Positions 32,587 through 41,320 of a DNA stretch of 64,000 nt are shown here, piece after piece. Location of the stretch: positions 1-64,000 of the forward strand of contig CACYZF010000012.1 of NCBI GenBank assembly GCA_902778895.1. Reading direction: 5' to 3'. Within the stretch, counting starts at the first letter, position 1; every line of letters starts with the position of its first letter. A model generated the notes under the pieces. The model saw only the letters and a program-made list of their open reading frames with translations. It was not told the origin of the DNA and did not search any database. The translations under genes were made by a program, and so were the position numbers. This stretch comes from an uncultured bacterium (GTDB taxonomy: Bacteria; Verrucomicrobiota; Lentisphaeria; Victivallales; UBA1829).

Positions 32587-32632
32587 TTTGGCGTAAATCC
32601 TTGTATTTTTGCGAGAAAATAACTTTTTTCGC

Positions 32633-32661
32633 TTGACACGAGGTGGAAACGAGGTTATATT
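32633..32661 (+). promoter_or_regulatory. Sigma70 promoter of the 58-aa island gene
   Basis: TTGACA - 17 bp - TATATT, 41 bases before the start codon. Confidence 0.8.
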
Positions 32662-32702
32662 TATCTAACCCTTAACCTCAAACCAACGGAGGAGTGTTTA
32701 AT

Positions 32703-32879
32703 ATGAAACACAGCTTCTACGACGTCAAAGCGAAAAAGAAAGTCACCGCCGAAGTCACGAAAGCCGTCAAGTACGGCAAAGGCACGGCCACCCGTTATGC
32801 GTTCAAGGCCCTCACGAAGGACGGCCGCAATCTGACTGCTTTCGTCAAGAAGGCTGACTGGGATGCTTTCAAGAAGTAA
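32703..32879 (+). CDS. 58-residue basic protein (moron-like)
   Basis: Starts MKHSFYDVKAKKKVTAEVTK and is Lys-rich; predicted to be mostly beta strands. GGAGG at 32688-32692 supports the ATG at 32703 over a GTG nine bases upstream. With a perfect promoter before it and a terminator after it, on the strand opposite the late genes, it is an independently transcribed unit inside the structural operon. Function unknown; the 'leader CCTCAAAC' before its ribosome-binding site resembles the array leaders at 13 kb. Confidence 0.7.
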   Translation: MKHSFYDVKAKKKVTAEVTKAVKYGKGTATRYAFKALTKDGRNLTAFVKKADWDAFKK

Positions 32880-32906
32880 TTCTGACACCCCCGTATGAGT
32901 TTTGAC

Positions 32907-32938
32907 GGCGCTCTGGTTTCAGGGCGTCGTTTTTTTAC
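32907..32938 (+). terminator. Terminator of the 58-aa island gene
   Basis: Stem GGCGCTCTG / CAGGGCGTC with two G-U pairs and a GTTT loop, followed by GTTTTTTT. Confidence 0.7.
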
Positions 32939-33351
32939 GGATCCAGCCGCCTGCATGTGTCGCGGAAAACGAGCTCGATAACGCTCGTGAACTGGTGGCG
33001 CTCCCGAAGGTCATCGGCAGAATAGATCGGGTTGAATCCAACCGCCACGCACTTCGCACCGCAGAATTCCTTGTTCAGAAAGCTCATTCCGAGCTTCTCG
33101 ACGGTCGCCAGAAGCTCGTCGAGCTCCTCGTCCTTCGCCCTCTTTATGAAGCCGATTTGGAGCTTCACCGTGCGTTCCTTGAGCGCTCGCGTGATGTTCT
33201 TGTAGCTCAACTCAACAGGGACGACCACAACCTTCAGCTCCTCAAGCTCTCGAAGCGTGAATTCGGGGGCAAGCGCAGGTTTCGCATGCCAGTCGTCGAG
33301 CGACGCGGCGACCGCCTCGCTCAAAACAAGACAGTCCATATTGTCGATCAT
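32935..33351 (-). CDS. Tail terminator/head-tail joining-like protein
   Basis: 138 residues starting MIDNMDCLVLSEAVAASLDD. FTLRELEELKVVVVP and SVIELVFRDTCRR suggest a neck or tail-terminator protein, mainly by position between connector 33590-33940 and completion protein 32191-32586. Starts with an ATGA overlap on the next upstream gene's stop. Confidence 0.55.
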   Translation of the reverse strand: MIDNMDCLVLSEAVAASLDDWHAKPALAPEFTLRELEELKVVVVPVELSYKNITRALKERTVKLQIGFIKRAKDEELDELLATVEKLGMSFLNKEFCGAKCVAVGFNPIYSADDLRERHQFTSVIELVFRDTCRRLDP

Positions 33352-33593
33352 CTCCGCAGCAACTCCATGACAATGTTCCCGATTGCGGCGAGTAGCGCAA
33401 TGAGTGCAGCGCCGAGGGTGGAAACCATCATTTTCTGCAGGTCGGCCGCGGGTTTGCAGGGCGGAAAGTGATGTTCGCCCCTCCCGAAGTGCATATTCAT
33501 CATCCCGCGCAGTTCCGCGATGTCCAGCCTTGCCTGGTTTACTTCGTGCCAGAGGTCGCGGGTGTCCGGCACGGTTTCTTTGTTTTCATTCAT
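33348..33593 (-). CDS. Small coiled-coil/membrane protein
   Basis: 81 residues starting MNENKETVPDTRDLWHEVNQ, a helical N-terminus followed by one hydrophobic helix (VSTLGAALIALLAAIGNIVM). This layout resembles XhlA/holin-associated proteins. The gene sits in the neck module, which is an unusual place for one. It overlaps both neighbours by four bases. Confidence 0.55.
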   Translation of the reverse strand: MNENKETVPDTRDLWHEVNQARLDIAELRGMMNMHFGRGEHHFPPCKPAADLQKMMVSTLGAALIALLAAIGNIVMELLRR

Positions 33594-33940
33594 ATCTTTC
33601 CGATCTCCTTCGTGTGGATTCGTCTTACCTGGTGAATCGTCCCGCTCCAACGCCAGACAGGCTCGTCCTGCGGCGCGAGTACTTCGTACTCGACGCCGTC
33701 GTAGAATATCTTGTCGCCGGACTGCGGGTCTTTCGGCAGAATCTCGACCGGGATCAGAAAGTCACGGGAATAAACGTGAATGGTGGTCCCGTAGGAGTTT
33801 TCGACCTTGAAGAGCGTCCGGCCGAGCGTGGCGTGAACACGGAGCCTCTCTCCATCCCTGCGGAGGTATTCCACAGGGACGGAGAGCCAGGCGTTCCGCT
33901 GGGACGTCAACCAGAGTTGGCCTTCTTCCAGCAGTCCCAT
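33590..33940 (-). CDS. Head-tail connector-like protein
   Basis: 116 residues starting MGLLEEGQLWLTSQRNAWLS, followed by YGTTIHVYSRDFLIPVEILP and YDGVEYEVLAPQDEPVWRWS. Such short beta-rich proteins between capsid and tail genes are usually head-closure or connector proteins. Assignment is by position and composition. Confidence 0.55.
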   Translation of the reverse strand: MGLLEEGQLWLTSQRNAWLSVPVEYLRRDGERLRVHATLGRTLFKVENSYGTTIHVYSRDFLIPVEILPKDPQSGDKIFYDGVEYEVLAPQDEPVWRWSGTIHQVRRIHTKEIGKI

Positions 33941-33945
33941 TGTGT

Positions 33946-34434
33946 TTAGCTGGCCGCGATGATACCCGCGGAACGAAGGGCTTCAAGAATGGCGTTGACT
34001 TTTTCCTTCAGCACGGCCATGGATTCGGAACAGCCCGAATCGCTGGTGAGCGCACCAAGGTCGGCAATGGCCGCGCTGGCGGACCCGGAGCCTGCGGCAG
34101 CGCCGGCAGAAGCGGAGGCATTGAGCAGGTAATAGACGAATTCCGCGCTCGCCTGGGCGTTGTAGACAGCAGTGCCAAGGTAGATGTCGGTCTTCTGCTT
34201 CGTGGCGACTTCGTTCGCCTCGTCCCAGTAAACCGGGTCTCCGACGTCGATGGCTTCGTCCGCCTTCGGAGTTTCGAAGACTCCGGACACGGCGAGAGCG
34301 CCGAGTTCACCGGCTCGGATGTCGAGTCGGGTGATGCCGACAAATCCGTTGAACGGGAAAATGGTTCCGGCCTTGACATTATCGGCAGGGCGGAAGTCGA
34401 TGTTCTCGCCTTTCTGAACATAACGTGCAGTCAT
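33946..34434 (-). CDS. DUF2190 capsid decoration-like protein
   Basis: 162 residues starting MTARYVQKGENIDFRPADNV, then GTIFPFNGFVGITRLDI and DVGDPVYWDEANEVA, the pattern of the DUF2190 family that follows the capsid gene in many phages. An Ala/Ser-rich linker (about 112-130) and a short helix end it. The start at 34434 follows AGGAGAATT. Confidence 0.75.
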   Translation of the reverse strand: MTARYVQKGENIDFRPADNVKAGTIFPFNGFVGITRLDIRAGELGALAVSGVFETPKADEAIDVGDPVYWDEANEVATKQKTDIYLGTAVYNAQASAEFVYYLLNASASAGAAAGSGSASAAIADLGALTSDSGCSESMAVLKEKVNAILEALRSAGIIAAS

Positions 34435-34500
34435 GATAATTCTCCTGTTTGAGTTCAAGTTGAGATTCGGAGGCAGGGTTTAGCCCGCCTCCGGGGAAGA

Positions 34501-36558
34501 TCAGCCATTGGCGGCGCCAACGGACTTGACCATGCCGCGGTGATCCTGCTCCCTGACACCGACATCGAAATAGACGCGGAACCAGAGCCCCAGCGTGTTG
34601 AAGTCGGTTTCGCCGCGTTCGACGGTCGGGGTGCGCTTGCCGCGAAGATACCCGATCTCGAACGTATCCGTCTGGTGCGGATTCCCGAACAGATACCACG
34701 CGGTGGCGGAGGCTCCTTCGTAGGCGCTGTTGGCGAGGTACGGGGAGCTGATGACCTGCAGGTTTTCATCAACGAGGCTGTTGAGCGCGGGACGAATGGT
34801 GTTGTCGCTGCCCGCCATGATGAAGGTCGCACCGCGGGTGAGCTCGATGGCAAGATGCTTGAGGGAAGACGGAACGAGCAGGAAACGAGGTTCGACGCTG
34901 ATCGGCTGGCCGTCCGCATCCACCTGATCGAGGAAGAGCTGGATGGCTTTCTTCAGACTGTCGGAGGACAGTGCGCTGGTCGCGCCGGAGAGCAGGTTCT
35001 TGTGAGCGGTGCTGAACAGAGCCTTGCCATCAAGCTGCACAGGATTTTTCAGCAAACGGGAGAAGAACAGCTGGTCGATCAGGCGAGCGGCCCTATTGCC
35101 CATCGCCGTCGGAACCTTCATAAAGGCTCCGAGGTCGTCGTTGATGATCATCTTGCGGGTCAGCACAAACTTTTTGCCATAGGTGTCGAGTTGGTTCTTC
35201 GCGGATTCTTCCACGACACCGCCGTCTTTGATCTCGCCGTCAGCGCCGACCGGAAGCAGGTCGCCGACGTCGGTCAGACGGAATCTGTCGTTCTCTTTGA
35301 AGTCCGTGAGGTCGCCGGTGGAACACAGCTTGGTGGCGATGATCGGCTGGGCTTCATAGCTCTGCAGGAGCTTCTTGTTCGCGACGTTGCTCAGAATGCC
35401 CGGCAGGGACACGCTGGAGAACGCGGCACGGATGGTTTCGTTGTCGAAACTGGTTCCGTAGGAGATGCCGTCCATCTTCATGCACTCGATCAGGAGCTGC
35501 TTCAGCGGCATATCCATTTCCTTCATGCCGGCTTCGACGGTCTGGGCTCCGTAGCTCTTTTCGAGCTCGTCGGCGGAGACGCCGCAACGGAGGCACATTG
35601 CAGCCTCGATGGTCTTGCGGAGGCCATCGCCTTCCGGCTCGGTCTTCACGGAGATGTGGACGTCGGCGGCGGGACGTTCGGCGCGGATGGTTTCCAGCAC
35701 CTTCTTCGTCACGACTTCGGGCGTCCATCCGGCGCTGATGGCGTCCTTCTCGATTTCGGGAAACTCGCCGTCGCAAATGGCGCGGATTGCCGCGACACGT
35801 TCGCGTTCGGCCTTGACAGCGGCAGCGGCGGCATCGCGGGCAGCGGCAGCCACGTCGACGGGCGTCACTTCGGGCTTCGCCTCTGCTTTGATCTCCGGCT
35901 TGGCTTCCGCCTGGATTTCGGGTTTGGCCTCGGCCTTGATTTCCGGCTTCGCTTCGGGCTTCGCTTCGGGCTTCGCTTCGGGCTTGACCTCAGGCTGGAC
36001 GTCAGCCTTGGCTTCAACATCTTTGTTCTCGTTCATAGTTTGGACTCCTTCCTCTTCGGGGTTAGGGTTGATAAGATCGAATTTTGCGGTGACTTTCATG
36101 CTCGTGTGCGCGTCGGCTCCAACGGCCACCACGCTCACTTCACGGAGAGCGGACTTGCGGACATGGTAGAACGGCCCCTCCATTTCCTGTCCGTTAACCT
36201 CTCGTTTGCTTCGGACGAGCTCGCATTCCTTCACGTCGGCTCCGATGGAAAGCTGCCAGTCGGCTCCGGCTTTGCTCTGTGCAACGATGTCCGCGGCTTC
36301 CGGGCTGTCCGAAATGATCTCGCCCGTGATTTCGAGCTGGTTGTTCTTCACATGCGCCGACACCATGCCGACGCGGGCGCTCGTCCGGTTTTCATGGTTC
36401 GCGAGCAGAGGCACGGATTCGGGCAGCTCCATTCCGCTGAGATCCACCACGACCGGGTTCTTCCAGCCCGGCAGCGGCATCTTTCCACCGGAATACGCGA
36501 TCCCGACGATTTTCGGGCGACCTTCGCCCGACGCTTCAATCAGTGTGAATTCACTCAT
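34501..36558 (-). CDS. Prohead protease-major capsid fusion protein
   Basis: 685 residues. Residues 1-170 are a U35/HK97-type prohead protease, with VPLLANHENRTSARVGMVS and WQLSIGADVKE holding the expected His and Ser. Residues about 175-230 are a Lys-Pro-Glu-Ala linker of repeated EAKP(E). From about 340 to the end the protein matches the Mu-like/HK97-like major capsid of such fusions (QLDTYGKKFVLTRKMIINDD, LGAFMKVPTAMGNRAARLID). An internal ATG at 36036, preceded by GAAGGAG, could also give a free scaffold-capsid. The first ATG overlaps the portal stop. Confidence 0.85.
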   Translation of the reverse strand: MSEFTLIEASGEGRPKIVGIAYSGGKMPLPGWKNPVVVDLSGMELPESVPLLANHENRTSARVGMVSAHVKNNQLEITGEIISDSPEAADIVAQSKAGADWQLSIGADVKECELVRSKREVNGQEMEGPFYHVRKSALREVSVVAVGADAHTSMKVTAKFDLINPNPEEEGVQTMNENKDVEAKADVQPEVKPEAKPEAKPEAKPEIKAEAKPEIQAEAKPEIKAEAKPEVTPVDVAAAARDAAAAAVKAERERVAAIRAICDGEFPEIEKDAISAGWTPEVVTKKVLETIRAERPAADVHISVKTEPEGDGLRKTIEAAMCLRCGVSADELEKSYGAQTVEAGMKEMDMPLKQLLIECMKMDGISYGTSFDNETIRAAFSSVSLPGILSNVANKKLLQSYEAQPIIATKLCSTGDLTDFKENDRFRLTDVGDLLPVGADGEIKDGGVVEESAKNQLDTYGKKFVLTRKMIINDDLGAFMKVPTAMGNRAARLIDQLFFSRLLKNPVQLDGKALFSTAHKNLLSGATSALSSDSLKKAIQLFLDQVDADGQPISVEPRFLLVPSSLKHLAIELTRGATFIMAGSDNTIRPALNSLVDENLQVISSPYLANSAYEGASATAWYLFGNPHQTDTFEIGYLRGKRTPTVERGETDFNTLGLWFRVYFDVGVREQDHRGMVKSVGAANG

Positions 36559-38003
36559 GTTTCCTCGACTGTTTGTGTTTCTTCCTCGCCGGACTCTTCC
36601 GGTTCTGAGGTGTTGTTTTGTTCTTTCGCGGTTTCTCCGGGGATCGGAATCCCCAGAGATTTCATCAGCTTGATTTCCTTCGCCCTCTGCCTCAGCACGC
36701 TCAGGTAGTCCCTGCCGTCCTTGGCGCACTCGGCCGCCAAGGTCGTGGTGAGGTTATTCAGTCGGCGTTCCTGTGCGGTCGCCTCCTTGTTCGGGTCGAC
36801 GTGCGGGAAGCCGTCCCAGAACCAGGTGTGGCTTTCCTCAATCGGAACAAGATTCTCGGTCAGGAGATATTCCCGGAACCATGCCTCGAAGATTCTGTTC
36901 AAGACCTCGGTTTCCCAGAAGGACCTGTCGACCAGAATGGACTTGTGGTAGATCTGGTTGTCGAGGCGGCCTGAGGCGTAGTTGTGTCCGCTGTAGTCGC
37001 CCGCGAGAGTTCCGTAAGTCGTGACGGCGCATCGGGCAATTTCGCTCAAAATAATCTTGACGAATTCGGCATGGTTTGCGGCAGGCTGCTTCGGGTCGAG
37101 CTGATCCATCTTCCAGCCCGAGGGCACAGTTAACATCATGTTCCTCTCGAGTGGGATGGTGTCCATCGGTTCGACTTCCTCGGCCTCTCCGCTCGGCGGT
37201 GCATCCGTATAGAGGATTGCGGCGAAGTCGGCAGCCGCTTCTGCTGCGCTCAGGACAGCGAGGTTGTATCGCCGCAATTGAGCGAACAGCGGGAGAGCCG
37301 AGGTCAGTTCCGGCACACCGCGATGGAGTCCGGGCCTGTCCTGCCGGAAGATGTGGATCATCCACTCGGCAGGAACCTCGACGACCTCGTCGCCCGTAGC
37401 GAACCGCACATCACCCGGATGGTATTTCAGCACCCGGTACGAGGTCGGGTTTCCCCACTCGTCGAACGTGATGCCGTCCACGGACTGACCGTCGTCCAGG
37501 AGTCTGATGCCGCCTGACACGCGGTCGGCCTCGATCAGCATGAGGTCGAGCTTGACGGGACTGCGGACTTTCGGATTCGTCGCCAGCACCGCGAATGCCT
37601 CTCCGTCCTGGCATCGAGCCATCCGCATTGTGCGGAGCTTCGGGGCCAACCGGACCGCTTCCGCCCACCTCATGAACGCCCGCTCAACCTCATCGTTGAA
37701 CGTTTCGTCCGCGGAGAGCATTTGCAGCCTTGGACCAGTGCCGATGGTGTCGTTCGCGAGCATCTGGACCAGACCACGCGCATAACTGTTGTTCGCCACC
37801 TCGTACCGGGAACGCATCCGCAGTGTTCGCCTCACTTCCGGCGAGGCTTCCATGTCGGCTGAGAGCTGGTCGGCATACGCCCAGTGCTTCGCATTGTCCC
37901 GCGTGGTCTGCGCGGCATCGAATCTTGCCCGGACCGGTTTGCGGAAATGCTGTTCCGGAGGTTTCGATGCACGGAACATGTTCTTCAGTGTTTTGAACAT
38001 CAC
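36555..38003 (-). CDS. Lambda-type portal protein
   Basis: 482 residues starting MMFKTLKNMFRASKPPEQHF. RSRYEVANNSYARGLVQMLA, DTIGTGPRL and RQDRPGLHRGVPELTSALPL are those of the lambda portal family; MNRIFEAWFREYL-like (here LNRIFEAWFREYL) and WDGFPHVDPNKEA complete it. It forms the dodecameric DNA channel of the capsid. Overlaps with 38000-38203 and the protease-capsid gene are both ATGA. Confidence 0.9.
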   Translation of the reverse strand: MMFKTLKNMFRASKPPEQHFRKPVRARFDAAQTTRDNAKHWAYADQLSADMEASPEVRRTLRMRSRYEVANNSYARGLVQMLANDTIGTGPRLQMLSADETFNDEVERAFMRWAEAVRLAPKLRTMRMARCQDGEAFAVLATNPKVRSPVKLDLMLIEADRVSGGIRLLDDGQSVDGITFDEWGNPTSYRVLKYHPGDVRFATGDEVVEVPAEWMIHIFRQDRPGLHRGVPELTSALPLFAQLRRYNLAVLSAAEAAADFAAILYTDAPPSGEAEEVEPMDTIPLERNMMLTVPSGWKMDQLDPKQPAANHAEFVKIILSEIARCAVTTYGTLAGDYSGHNYASGRLDNQIYHKSILVDRSFWETEVLNRIFEAWFREYLLTENLVPIEESHTWFWDGFPHVDPNKEATAQERRLNNLTTTLAAECAKDGRDYLSVLRQRAKEIKLMKSLGIPIPGETAKEQNNTSEPEESGEEETQTVEET

Positions 38004-38203
38004 ACGGCCCCCGAATGCGTCATTTTGGAAAACTTCAGCCCACTCCCTCTGCGCTTCACGGCATCCTTCGAGGCAAGGTATTTGTCAGCTTCGATCTGCT
38101 CTTTCAGCGAATGCTGCTCGATGCGCTGTCCGTCAACCTCGGCGGACTTCGGGCCGGATGCGTTCTTGACGATGGTTTCTGTGATTTTTTCGTGTTCAGA
38201 CAT
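38000..38203 (-). CDS. gpW-like head-tail joining protein
   Basis: 67 residues starting MSEHEKITETIVKNASGPKS, then AEVDGQRIEQHSLKEQIEAD and KYLASKDAVKRRGSGLKFSK. This series is conserved in small proteins placed just upstream of lambda-type portal genes, as gpW is. In lambda-like order the large terminase would come next, but here the antitoxin-toxin island and a methyltransferase occupy that place. Confidence 0.65.
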   Translation of the reverse strand: MSEHEKITETIVKNASGPKSAEVDGQRIEQHSLKEQIEADKYLASKDAVKRRGSGLKFSKMTHSGAV

Positions 38204-38213
38204 GATAAACTCC

Positions 38214-38242
38214 TTGACTTTTTCTGCTTGATGGTGTATTTT
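38214..38242 (+). promoter_or_regulatory. Sigma70 promoter of the AbrB/Doc module
   Basis: TTGACT - 17 bp - TATTTT, 34 bases before the antitoxin start; it overlaps the start region of 38000-38203 on the other strand. Confidence 0.65.
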
Positions 38243-38276
38243 AGTTGTAACAATGTATTACCAATGGAGGCACACC

Positions 38277-38504
38277 ATGATTAAATCTCTGGTCAAACAC
38301 GGAAACAGTTCCGCAATCGTCATCGAAAAGCCGATCCTGAGCCTGCTCGGCGCGACCGCGGACACGGCATTCGAAATGATCACAGACGGGAAATCCCTGA
38401 TTCTCACTCCGATCCAGGATGCCGTGCGCCACAACAAATTCCGCAAATCCGTGGAGAAAACGGGCAAGCGTTTCAACAAGACCTTTGAGGAGCTCGCCCG
38501 TTGA
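38277..38504 (+). CDS. AbrB/MazE-like antitoxin
   Basis: 75 residues starting MIKSLVKHGNSSAIVIEKPI, the swapped-hairpin AbrB DNA-binding fold (KHGNSSAIVI), followed by a positively charged tail that would bind the toxin. GGAGG precedes the ATG. The stop overlaps the TTG start of the toxin. Confidence 0.8.
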   Translation: MIKSLVKHGNSSAIVIEKPILSLLGATADTAFEMITDGKSLILTPIQDAVRHNKFRKSVEKTGKRFNKTFEELAR

Positions 38505-38896
38505 ACAAAGAACCTCTCTTCCTGACTTTCGCGGAAATCATCGAAATCCACGATTATCAGATCCGCCACTTCGGCGGGTCGGACGGACTTCGCAGTGCGG
38601 AGATGCTGAAATCGGCAATCGGAATGCCGTCTTCAACGTTTTCCGGCGAATATCTGCATCCGACTATCCCGGAGATGGCAGCCGCATACCTTTTTCACCT
38701 CGTCGAGAACCATCCGTTCCTTGACGGGAACAAACGTGTCGGCGCTATGGCTTCCCTCGTGTTCCTTGATCTGAACGGATACGAGTTCGACGCTACGGAT
38801 GAAGAGTTCACCGATCTGGTAATGCGGGTTGCCAGCGGAAAAATGCTCAAGTCTGAGGTTGTACTTTTTTTTCAACAGCATTCTCATGACAGGTGA
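38501..38896 (+). CDS. doc: Doc-type (death-on-curing, Fic fold) toxin
   Basis: 131 residues with a TTG start in a TTGA overlap. The Fic motif appears as HPFLDGNKRVG (residues about 68-78) and the N-terminus FLTFAEIIEIHDYQI is typical of Doc. Doc toxins phosphorylate EF-Tu and stop translation. An AbrB-type partner instead of Phd is a known variation. The 3' end overlaps the methyltransferase gene end (38847-38896). Confidence 0.85.
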   Translation: MNKEPLFLTFAEIIEIHDYQIRHFGGSDGLRSAEMLKSAIGMPSSTFSGEYLHPTIPEMAAAYLFHLVENHPFLDGNKRVGAMASLVFLDLNGYEFDATDEEFTDLVMRVASGKMLKSEVVLFFQQHSHDR

Positions 38897-41057
38897 CGCT
38901 CTCGTCTGTCCCTTGACGAGCCTCACGTGAGGCTCGAACTTCCTCAACGGCCTGAATCCGGCGTCCAATCCATGCCATCACGTTCACGCACATCGAATTT
39001 CCACATGCCTTGTACCTCGGAGCATCTGGGCATTCCTCTTCCGGCTTGCCTTTCCACGAAATCCGTGTGTGGTTGTCGGGGAAGCCCATGAGGCGCTCAC
39101 ATTCGACCGGGAGGAGCTTGCGGACGGTCGACTGCCACCCGGCACCGGGGACAGACGCGGAGGTAATAGTGTTCATCGGAGCACCGTCCTCGCCGACGCC
39201 AACGCCCTGCCGGTTCTGCTCATCTTTCTTATTTGGATCGCGCGTCGCGTTCCTTAAATCAAGAGGAACACATTCCATCGTGGCTACGCCCATAACACCC
39301 GTGGCGTTCTGGGTGTACGCCAGTTCTTCCTGAGCTCCAACCCCGTTGCCGCCCGTGTGGTCCTGTCGGCCGATGATGTTCTCGGCTATTGCCACGGAGT
39401 CGATGACGACCGTTTCAGCATTCGTGCCGCCTGCAGTCACTGTCTTGCTCGCATCCGCCTCGGTTACATACAGACCTCCGTTCGGTCGATCTTTCCGCGT
39501 TCCGTTGGCATCGCAGAAGCTGACGTTGTACGCGACAGCCGGAAGAGCGCCGCTCCTGAGCGTCGGGAACGTATCGCCCCAGAACCCCTGCTGTTCGCCT
39601 CCGGCATCGTTTTTGATGAAGCCGACGGGCTTGCCTTCGATCATGTATTTGTCGCAGTCTTCGAACGTATTCTTCCCGTACATTGAAGACATCAGCGTGG
39701 GTGCGACGGCCTTCTCCTGGACATCGTCCATCACGAGCGGAGTCTGATTGCCGCCTGTTCCCCAACGCCCCATCACTGTCGGGGAAACCCGAACCTCCTT
39801 CAGCCTCGCATCGGATGGATGGTTTTCGAAGCAGACGGCTCCGGGTCCCTTGGCGGTCAGCGTGGGCTGAACATCTTCCGACAAGCTCATGCCGTATTTG
39901 GCATTCTTCCCCTGATTGAACACATCGCGTCCGATTCCGACAGCCTTGCCGCCTTTGTAGTCCGTTGCGATCAACGTCGGGGCAAGCTCTGTTTCCTGAA
40001 CCTCGACCTGTCTGGTATCAATACACTCGACGGCAGGTTCGATCACACATTGGAGCCGTCCCTTGTCCGGCATCAGCTGATTATTGCTTGTTCCAGTCAG
40101 GGTTCCTGCCTGATCGCTTCCATCCCACCACTGCGCGTCTTCGGAAAGCGTGACAATGGTCTGATCGTTTCCTGTTGCAAGAGTGTGGCTTATGTCAGTT
40201 CCGACCAACGCGCCCTTGCCGCCCCCCTCACGACCACCTCTTAGCCGGATTGACTTTGTCGTATCAATGCTTCCTTCAGAACGGGCGGCAGCGGCTTGCC
40301 TCTTCGTTCGGCGCGGCGGAGTATCCCCTCCGCGCATTTCGCCGTCAAATAGTACCGTTGCGGGATAGAGCCACGAACCAAGATATCCGACAATGAAGAG
40401 ACGTCTCCTTCGCTGCGGAACCGCCCTTGGAAATTCGGGAACTCTGGTATATTGAGCGTCAAGAATGCGCCATGCCACTCCAAAGCATCCCGGTGCAGGC
40501 ACGACGATTCCACACTTGCGCCAGCCGCCTTTAGGGACTTCGACTTCCCATCCGCACAGCAGCGATAGGAAGCTGGCAAAATCTTTTCCGGCCCCGCTGG
40601 ACAAAAGACCAGGGACGTTTTCGACGAGCGTCCATCGTACCCCTGTGCGATAAGCCAGTTTGACAAATTCAAGGGCAAGGTGTCCGCGCGGGTCGGTGAT
40701 GCCTTTTCTGAGGCCGGCGATAGAGTAGGACTGGCATGGGACACCGCCGACAAGCAGGTCAATTGGTTCATCGAAATCCTCCTTCGTGATTTTGGGAAAG
40801 TCGCCCAGATTCGGGATTGTTCCGCCTTCCGGAAGCTCGGCAATCTGTTTCACCCAGCTTTCTCTCTGCTTTCGTTCCTTCTCGGTCTCGGCTTCCTCTG
40901 GCGGGAGCAAACGCAGAGGCCGTGTCGCCCCGAACCGCTGTTGCAGGACGGCTGCCGGGAACGGTTCGACTTCCGCGAAGAACACCGCCTTCCATCCGAG
41001 CGGTGCCCAGGCCAGTGTCGCGGCTTCCACGCCGCTGCATACGCTTCCGTAGTTCAT
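38847..41057 (-). CDS. DNA (cytosine-5) methyltransferase
   Basis: 736 residues starting MNYGSVCSGVEAATLAWAPL (motif I). The catalytic motif GGVPCQSYSIAGLRKG is near residue 110 and ENVPGLLSS follows. From about 265 to 640 there is a very long insertion made of imperfect repeats with PTLTA/PTLMS/PTLIATD elements and CFENHPSDARL, as in phage C5 methylases; motifs IX-X (LPVECERLMGFPDNHT, ACGNSMCVNVMAWIG) close it. Without a visible partner nuclease it likely protects phage DNA. It is first in the leftward operon, 32 bases after the shared element at 41090-41130. Confidence 0.9.
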   Translation of the reverse strand: MNYGSVCSGVEAATLAWAPLGWKAVFFAEVEPFPAAVLQQRFGATRPLRLLPPEEAETEKERKQRESWVKQIAELPEGGTIPNLGDFPKITKEDFDEPIDLLVGGVPCQSYSIAGLRKGITDPRGHLALEFVKLAYRTGVRWTLVENVPGLLSSGAGKDFASFLSLLCGWEVEVPKGGWRKCGIVVPAPGCFGVAWRILDAQYTRVPEFPRAVPQRRRRLFIVGYLGSWLYPATVLFDGEMRGGDTPPRRTKRQAAAARSEGSIDTTKSIRLRGGREGGGKGALVGTDISHTLATGNDQTIVTLSEDAQWWDGSDQAGTLTGTSNNQLMPDKGRLQCVIEPAVECIDTRQVEVQETELAPTLIATDYKGGKAVGIGRDVFNQGKNAKYGMSLSEDVQPTLTAKGPGAVCFENHPSDARLKEVRVSPTVMGRWGTGGNQTPLVMDDVQEKAVAPTLMSSMYGKNTFEDCDKYMIEGKPVGFIKNDAGGEQQGFWGDTFPTLRSGALPAVAYNVSFCDANGTRKDRPNGGLYVTEADASKTVTAGGTNAETVVIDSVAIAENIIGRQDHTGGNGVGAQEELAYTQNATGVMGVATMECVPLDLRNATRDPNKKDEQNRQGVGVGEDGAPMNTITSASVPGAGWQSTVRKLLPVECERLMGFPDNHTRISWKGKPEEECPDAPRYKACGNSMCVNVMAWIGRRIQAVEEVRASREARQGTDESVTCHENAVEKKVQPQT
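38913..38937. repeat. 20-bp perfect palindrome, copy 1 (inside the methyltransferase)
   Basis: CGAGCCTCACGTGAGGCTCG flanked by GA and AAC. It encodes RASREAR near the methyltransferase C-terminus. A second copy, identical over 25 bp, lies at about 49671-49695. Confidence 0.8.
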
Positions 41058-41089
41058 GAATCTATTCTCCGTTTTGAAAAAAAATCGAA

Positions 41090-41130
41090 TGTCTCCAAGT
41101 ACTTCTTTACCGTTTTGCCGCAAGTTGCAC
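41090..41130 (-). promoter_or_regulatory. Shared control element, leftward copy
   Basis: Minus strand GTGCAACTT-N4-CAAAACGG...TACTTGGAGACA, 41 bp, with the last 28 bp (41090-41117) identical to 47519-47546. The spacing to the downstream ATG is 32 bases (37 for the other copy). It is a candidate promoter or operator for the phage sigma factor or the WYL regulator. Confidence 0.7.
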
Positions 41131-41180
41131 ACGAAAACAGCCCATTTGCTTTATTTTTTTTGATTTTTTCTGTGTTTTTC

Positions 41181-41200
41181 GTAAAAAACATGCTTTTTAC
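41181..41200. promoter_or_regulatory. Dyad in the control gap (candidate operator)
   Basis: GTAAAAA-6-TTTTTAC between the leftward methyltransferase and the rightward WYL gene; likely a binding site in the divergent control region. Confidence 0.4.
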
Positions 41201-41253
41201 ATACATACCGGTCTCCCGACACGAAAAAAAATACGCAAAATGCCTGAATCAGA

Positions 41254-41282
41254 TTGAAAGACACAATGAGATGAAGTATTGT
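41254..41282 (+). promoter_or_regulatory. Promoter of the WYL regulator
   Basis: TTGAAA - 17 bp - TATTGT, about 39 bases before the start codon at 41321. Confidence 0.6.
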
Positions 41283-41320
41283 AATATCCTCATACAACCA
41301 CACGTCCATAAAGATTCAAA

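Noticed and set aside
34540-36708. 722-codon open frame on the plus strand opposite the capsid gene
   Set aside because: It is the antisense of a well-supported protease-capsid gene. Its open frame follows from GC-rich codon use, and it has no ribosome-binding site or family similarity.
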